DNA of 41,221 nucleotides from NCBI RefSeq assembly GCF_002994635.1, contig NZ_PVNL01000114.1:1-41221 (forward strand). Reading direction: 5' to 3'. This document shows positions 37,638 through 41,221 of the stretch, in pieces. This DNA is from Enhygromyxa salina (lineage in GTDB: Bacteria; Myxococcota_A; Polyangia; Nannocystales; Nannocystaceae). Each line of letters opens with the position of its first letter. Position 1 is the first letter of the stretch. A model generated the notes under the pieces. That model ran no database searches. It saw nothing but the letters and a program-made list of their open reading frames with translations, and had not been told where the DNA came from. The translations under genes and the position numbers were made by a program.

Positions 37638-38860
37638 GTCTTTTTGTCTTTCGTGCAGAGCAGCATAGGGAGAATGACACTGCAAGTCTTGCAGGGAGGC
37701 GCTGTGTCTCGGTCGTTGATTTCTTGGACGAGAAGTTCGCGGCCGCCTCGACTCGCATCGATGTATTCGAGAGGCGAATCCGTCGACTCGCCTTGGTCGT
37801 GATACCATTCTTCGGTCATTGCAGCGGGCAGCGCCTGATCGTCAATGAGCAATAGCATCGCCCTCTGCGCTGCGCAGACTCCTGGAGGATAGGCGGCGGG
37901 ACCGTCGCGCAGTTCACTGCTAACCTGTGCCTCTTGCACCGCGCAATCCCATCGTTCATTAACTGTCGCAGTACTGCCCGTGAAGTCCTTCAGACCTTCC
38001 GCCACCGCCGCGACTTGTTCGGCCCGGGCCGTCGCTTTCGCCTTCTTGCCGTCCCCGTAGGACGCGGTGACGCCGCTCGCGTGACGCATGCCCGACTGGG
38101 CGGCAGCGGCACACAGTTCCACAGTCGTCATCCCCGACTGATCGCCGTATTGCTTTTTGCACATGCACTCCACCACGCCAAGCATGGTTCGAACACTGAC
38201 CTTCGACTTCATCATGTCCGCGGGTGGCTCCTTGTTGCGCTTGGTCAACCACTGTTGCCGCAGCGCTGCCTTCGTGATCGCGCGCTCCGCCTCGAGGGCC
38301 CTAATCTGCGCCTCGAACTGAATTCGGAGCACCCCGAGGTCGGTCTTGGTGGCCTCGGTCTCCTCGAGCGCCTCGTGCTCCTTTCCGCAGACGACGCATG
38401 TCTGGGCCTCCACCGCGGTCATGAGTCCGCTTTTTTGCATGATGCCGAGCACGGTCGCGGCATTGCCCGGTGCGCCGCTTGGCCCGCAGTTGTTCAACAT
38501 GGGATCGCTGAGGAGCTGGACATTCTTGCCCTCGAACTTGACGTTCATCGAGCCGGGCCCGACGAACTTGGTCACCCCATGGGTGGCGGCCGAGACCACG
38601 CCGCCGCCGGTCCCCTTGCTCGCGGCGTCGCCGATCGACTTGAACGTGGCGCCCTTGATCGCAACCTTTTTGCCGCCGATGACGACGCTCTTGCTGAAGT
38701 TCTTCGGTGACTCGCCACTCTTGCCGATGTTGGGCAAGGGGGTGGGCACGAAGGGCGCGGGCGGGCCGGGCATCTTGCAGACGTTTGGGGTGGTGGCGGC
38801 AGCGATGCCGCCGCTGCCTGCCGTCACCGGTGTCATGGGAGGGTTGATCGATACGGTCAC
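37619..38860 (-). CDS. DUF4150 (PAAR-like) T6SS effector with Cys-rich C-terminal toxin
   Basis: The N-terminal 140 residues are DUF4150: SINPPMTPVTAGSGGIAAAT, TPNVCKMPGPPAPFVPTPLP, GPGSMNVKFEGKNVQLLSDP and MLNNCGPSGAPGNAATVLGI. They form a PAAR-like cone that caps the secreted T6SS spike. The linker is helical with a CVVC motif at 155-158. The C-terminal part (about 300-413) has YPPGVCAAQRAMLLLIDDQA and APPCKTCSVILPMLLC, with C329, C390 and C393; this layout resembles zinc-dependent deaminase-fold toxins but lacks the canonical HxE/CxE glutamate. The GTG start (38860) overlaps the upstream stop. An immunity gene follows. Confidence 0.85.
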   Translation of the reverse strand: MTVSINPPMTPVTAGSGGIAAATTPNVCKMPGPPAPFVPTPLPNIGKSGESPKNFSKSVVIGGKKVAIKGATFKSIGDAASKGTGGGVVSAATHGVTKFVGPGSMNVKFEGKNVQLLSDPMLNNCGPSGAPGNAATVLGIMQKSGLMTAVEAQTCVVCGKEHEALEETEATKTDLGVLRIQFEAQIRALEAERAITKAALRQQWLTKRNKEPPADMMKSKVSVRTMLGVVECMCKKQYGDQSGMTTVELCAAAAQSGMRHASGVTASYGDGKKAKATARAEQVAAVAEGLKDFTGSTATVNERWDCAVQEAQVSSELRDGPAAYPPGVCAAQRAMLLLIDDQALPAAMTEEWYHDQGESTDSPLEYIDASRGGRELLVQEINDRDTAPPCKTCSVILPMLLCTKDKKTCDHRT

Positions 38861-39918
38861 GCGTTTGGTCCTTGACGCGAGGGTTGCTCGAACAGTATCG
38901 CGCCGCGCAGGCCGTTGCTCGAACCGGTCAGAGCCAACGCGTGCGGACCGGCAGCATAGCCGCGGGCCCACGCACGTACGGCGAGCACGCCAAACAGGGC
39001 GCCGCTGGCCGCCCCGACGTCGCCCCAACAATCCGCTGGCGCGTCGTAGCCCGGCGCGCGAATGGCCGTGGGTTCGCGGAGGTTCACAAAGGCCCATTCC
39101 TCGCTGCGGTAGCGCTCGCCGTTGATGTCACAATATATCGTGTCGACGGCCTGATCGGGGAATTGCAAGCCAGCAACCGCACCGCGCAGGGCTTGGGTCA
39201 TTCCCTCGCCGAACGAGCCGGTCTCGCTGCCCGGCAAGCGCTGCTCTCGTGCCGTGGCCACGCCGGCGATCGTCGCCAGGCAAGGCAGGCCCAGGACGTG
39301 ACGCAGCCGCGGGCTGGCGAGCACCAGGCAACCCGCGGCTTCCCCCGGGTGAAAGCCGTTGCGGGCGTCGGGGCCAAACAAGCGCTCATGCTCGAGCCAC
39401 GTCAGGGTTTCTGGATGGATGTAGCTGTCGATCCCAACGACGACAGTGAGCACTTCGCGGCCCACGGCGGCCTCTTGGGCCGCACGCTCGATGACCTGGG
39501 CGACCCCGGCGTGTCCGCGGCCAACCAGGTCGGCCCGCAACGAGGTCCCCGTGGCGGCCAAGCTCGTTGTCAATTGCTTCGCGGTGGTCTGCAACTCATG
39601 CTCGGGAAATCCCGGTCGTGACTCCGGCAGCGCGAGCCATAGATCGACCGGGCCGCGGTAGGGCCTTGGGGCGGCGGCGAGCTTGTGCGCGACCTCTTCG
39701 ATCACGGCATAGGCCATCGGCAACAGGCGGTTGGCGCCGTCGAGTTGTGGCGACAACCTGGGGTCAGCCGCGACCGTCATGGGTTCGCCGCGAAGGGTCA
39801 CAAACGGATACTCGGCAATCGTGCATATGCCCGCCCGCACGGCAGCGGCGGTCGTCTCGGCCACGAGGCCTACTGGCGTCCGTGCACCGACAGCGACGAT
39901 CTCGAGAGAATCGCTCAC
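38857..39918 (-). CDS. Thiolase-like (beta-ketoacyl synthase fold) T6SS-associated protein
   Basis: The 353-aa product has the ketosynthase fold: SLEIVAVGARTPVGLVAETT at the start, VLTVVVGIDSYIHPETLTWL, FHPGEAAGCLVLASPRLRHV, and a late AGYAAGPHALALTGSSNGLR. The nucleophile-elbow position, where KAS enzymes have a catalytic Cys, reads LVGRGHAGVAQVIERAAQEA without Cys, so it is probably inactive as a synthase and serves as a scaffold. Proteins of this type occur between DUF2169 and DUF4150 genes in T6SS loci. GTGA overlaps join it to both neighbours. Confidence 0.75.
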   Translation of the reverse strand: MSDSLEIVAVGARTPVGLVAETTAAAVRAGICTIAEYPFVTLRGEPMTVAADPRLSPQLDGANRLLPMAYAVIEEVAHKLAAAPRPYRGPVDLWLALPESRPGFPEHELQTTAKQLTTSLAATGTSLRADLVGRGHAGVAQVIERAAQEAAVGREVLTVVVGIDSYIHPETLTWLEHERLFGPDARNGFHPGEAAGCLVLASPRLRHVLGLPCLATIAGVATAREQRLPGSETGSFGEGMTQALRGAVAGLQFPDQAVDTIYCDINGERYRSEEWAFVNLREPTAIRAPGYDAPADCWGDVGAASGALFGVLAVRAWARGYAAGPHALALTGSSNGLRGAILFEQPSRQGPNA

Positions 39919-40928
39919 GTGCCGCCGCCCTTCTCGACGATCTTGGTCTCGTCGAGATAGTCGGCGTCGCTTGCCGGCACACGCAGCACGCTCTGCCACA
40001 CGAGAGCCAGCCGGCTGTCGTCGGGCTCGGCGAGCACGGTGGTGAGCACAGGTGGCTGGTGGGATTGGATGCGCCGACCGAAGTGGCTCTCGAGCTCGAG
40101 TCGGATGTGGGGCAGGTCGAGCACCAAAGCGCCGTGCGGGCTGAGGTTGAACAAGCCCAAACGCTCGCCGCCACGCAGGGCGGTGGACGGGCGCTGATCG
40201 GCAGGGGCACACATGGCAAAGTGGGGGTCGTAGTCGTCGGGCAGCAGCGGTTGTTTGGTCTTGGCCCATGCAGTGTCGTAGGTGCCGGCGAGCGTTCGGC
40301 GTGGCAGCCAGTGACGGTCGATCGGGCCGAGCCCCGCGGGGCCTAATGTCGTCGGATTGCCGTGTGGGTACTCGATCGCGTGGGCGAGTGTGTTGGCCAG
40401 GGTCGCGTTGCGGCGGGCGAAGCCACGCCCGATCGGGTTGCGCTCATCGAGGCTGTGATGACGCGGGTCTGGATCTGAGCTGTCACTTCCGCCGAACGCG
40501 AGTTCGTAGCGGATCGGCTGTCTGGTGAACGGGCGTGGATCGGTGAGCGAAAGACCGCCCCAGGCGTCGTGGTAGACGCGATCGCCGTGGACGAGCAGGG
40601 TCTTGTCGATCGATCCAATCCGCAGGGTGACGGGGACCGTTGGGGCCGGCATGGCTCCCGGCGCGTGGGCGCTGCCGAGCACGATCACATCGGTCGACGG
40701 CTTGCGGCCCAACAACTCGGAGTCGTAGCGGAGGCTCGACTCGCCTGGAGCGCCGTAGTGCTCGGGTGCGAGGGGTGGGGGCAGCTGCTCGTCGGCCAGG
40801 CTCAGCTTGCCGTCCGTTGTGATCATGAAGGTGGCGCGGATGGCCACTACCCACCAGTGAACGCCATGCTCGTCGCGGGTCCAGTTGCGGTCGGCCGCGT
40901 ACGCAGTTCGGTTACGGAGGCCCCACAC
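39915..40928 (-). CDS. DUF2169 family T6SS adaptor/chaperone
   Basis: The 337-aa product has the DUF2169 pattern: NRTAYAADRNWTRDEHGVHW, WVVAIRATFMITTDGKLSLA, SSLRYDSELLGRKPSTDVIV, GDRVYHDAWGGLSLTDPRPF and YELAFGGSDS with NPIGRGFARR. These proteins load PAAR-like effectors onto the T6SS spike and are encoded upstream of them. A GTG at 40928 gives the usual family start (VWGLRNRTAYA); the longer frame to 41054 adds atypical residues. It is the first gene of the four-gene minus-strand operon visible here. Confidence 0.85.
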   Translation of the reverse strand: MWGLRNRTAYAADRNWTRDEHGVHWWVVAIRATFMITTDGKLSLADEQLPPPLAPEHYGAPGESSLRYDSELLGRKPSTDVIVLGSAHAPGAMPAPTVPVTLRIGSIDKTLLVHGDRVYHDAWGGLSLTDPRPFTRQPIRYELAFGGSDSSDPDPRHHSLDERNPIGRGFARRNATLANTLAHAIEYPHGNPTTLGPAGLGPIDRHWLPRRTLAGTYDTAWAKTKQPLLPDDYDPHFAMCAPADQRPSTALRGGERLGLFNLSPHGALVLDLPHIRLELESHFGRRIQSHQPPVLTTVLAEPDDSRLALVWQSVLRVPASDADYLDETKIVEKGGGT

Positions 40929-41221
40929 GCGCGCGATGTTATCAGACTCCCGATCTGCGGGGCAAGACAGCCCGAGATTGAGGGGAATCCGACAGCGAAA
41001 GAACGAGCAGCGCCCGCAGCTCATCTTTGCTGTCGACGGGTGTCGCAGGGTCATACAGCTTCGCGGCCATGAACATCACTCTACTCCACCTGCGGACGGA
41101 GCGAAGTGTTCGCGCCGCGAAGCGCGGCAGAAGCTCCGACAGCCGCCACAACCACCCGCTAAGCCTCAGGCGTCTCCGGCAGCGCAGCCGTCGACGCCTC
41201 ACCCACGACCCCCGTCTCCAC
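40929..41221. other. Window end, no firm gene
   Basis: The 293 bases upstream of the DUF2169 gene contain a short minus-strand frame (40942-41076; MFMAAKLYDPATPVDSKDEL) that could be a small gene or the 5' extension of an alternative start, but evidence is thin. No promoter or terminator is identified with confidence. Confidence 0.3.

Overview
The window is a 41 kb, mostly high-GC stretch that looks like the genome of a myxobacterium (phylum Myxococcota, probably a Nannocystis/Plesiocystis-type lineage). This rests on codon composition, a TIGR02996-type 'repeat companion' fragment, a cysteine-rich lipoprotein, IS91-like transposase debris of myxobacterial type, lysine/alanine/proline repeat tails, and a type VI secretion (T6SS) DUF2169-DUF4150 adaptor/effector locus. 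I had only the sequence, so all family assignments are by eye and no database search was run.

Layout. (1) 1-7.0 kb is an accessory region. It holds a perfect inverted repeat at the very left edge, an excisionase-like HTH gene, an unrecognised 773-aa protein, a relic that fuses the start of a type I methyltransferase (HsdM) to the end of a type I restriction subunit (HsdR), three small XRE-type regulators, a protein made of three copies of one domain, and decayed kinase and winged-helix fragments. (2) 7.1-12.4 kb is the most interesting block: a compact, tightly overlapping minus-strand operon (small unknown protein, XRE regulator, ImmA/IrrE metallopeptidase fused to a chagasin-like inhibitor domain, papain-like cysteine peptidase, thymidylate-synthase-like enzyme, MazG + MazG_C pyrophosphohydrolase). 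It abuts stop-to-stop with a plus-strand gene of the HMUDK_hel / alpha-glutamyl-putrescinyl-thymine pyrophosphorylase (aGPT-Pplase) family. A sigma70-like promoter covered by two near-identical palindromes drives the operon. My reading is a pyrimidine-nucleotide sensing or modification module wired to a regulated protease, probably an anti-phage or other conflict system. (3) 12.4-14.2 kb holds a phosphopantetheinyl transferase and transposon debris. (4) 14.5-18.6 kb is one 1358-aa, visibly AT-richer gene with an N-terminal Cys/His cluster, helical-repeat-like body, C-terminal PD-(D/E)xK nuclease motif and Lys-rich tail. It is flanked by 40-bp direct repeats of an IS91-type transposase end, so it is a candidate mobile defence gene.

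(5) 19.3-34.6 kb is a divergent two-arm cassette of about 17 genes. The minus arm has a 390-aa coiled-coil-like protein, a 79-aa protein, a 660-aa protein with a C-terminal membrane segment, and a lipoprotein. The plus arm has small proteins, a beta-rich protein, several single-pass membrane proteins, peptidoglycan-binding modules, a lysozyme/transglycosylase-like protein, a 1444-aa polyvalent-type protein and an N-acetylmuramoyl-L-alanine amidase. Many genes overlap by 1-4 bases. The 373-bp divergent promoter region carries an array of six palindromes spaced 21-33-33-33-21 bp. It looks like one co-regulated, envelope-traversing apparatus or particle (tailless-phage-like or domesticated), but I see no packaging ATPase or recognisable capsid gene.

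(6) 34.6-36.5 kb is a junction zone: a 111-bp tandem duplication, a possible displaced toxin/immunity pair, and a 3' fragment of a tRNA-Gly gene followed by a terminator. The latter is what an integrase attachment site leaves behind and suggests that the island lies to its left. (7) 36.4-40.9 kb is a T6SS export locus on the minus strand: DUF2169 protein, a thiolase-like protein that has lost its catalytic Cys, a DUF4150 (PAAR-like) effector, a SMI1/KNR4-type immunity protein, and an orphan copy of the effector's C-terminal tip.
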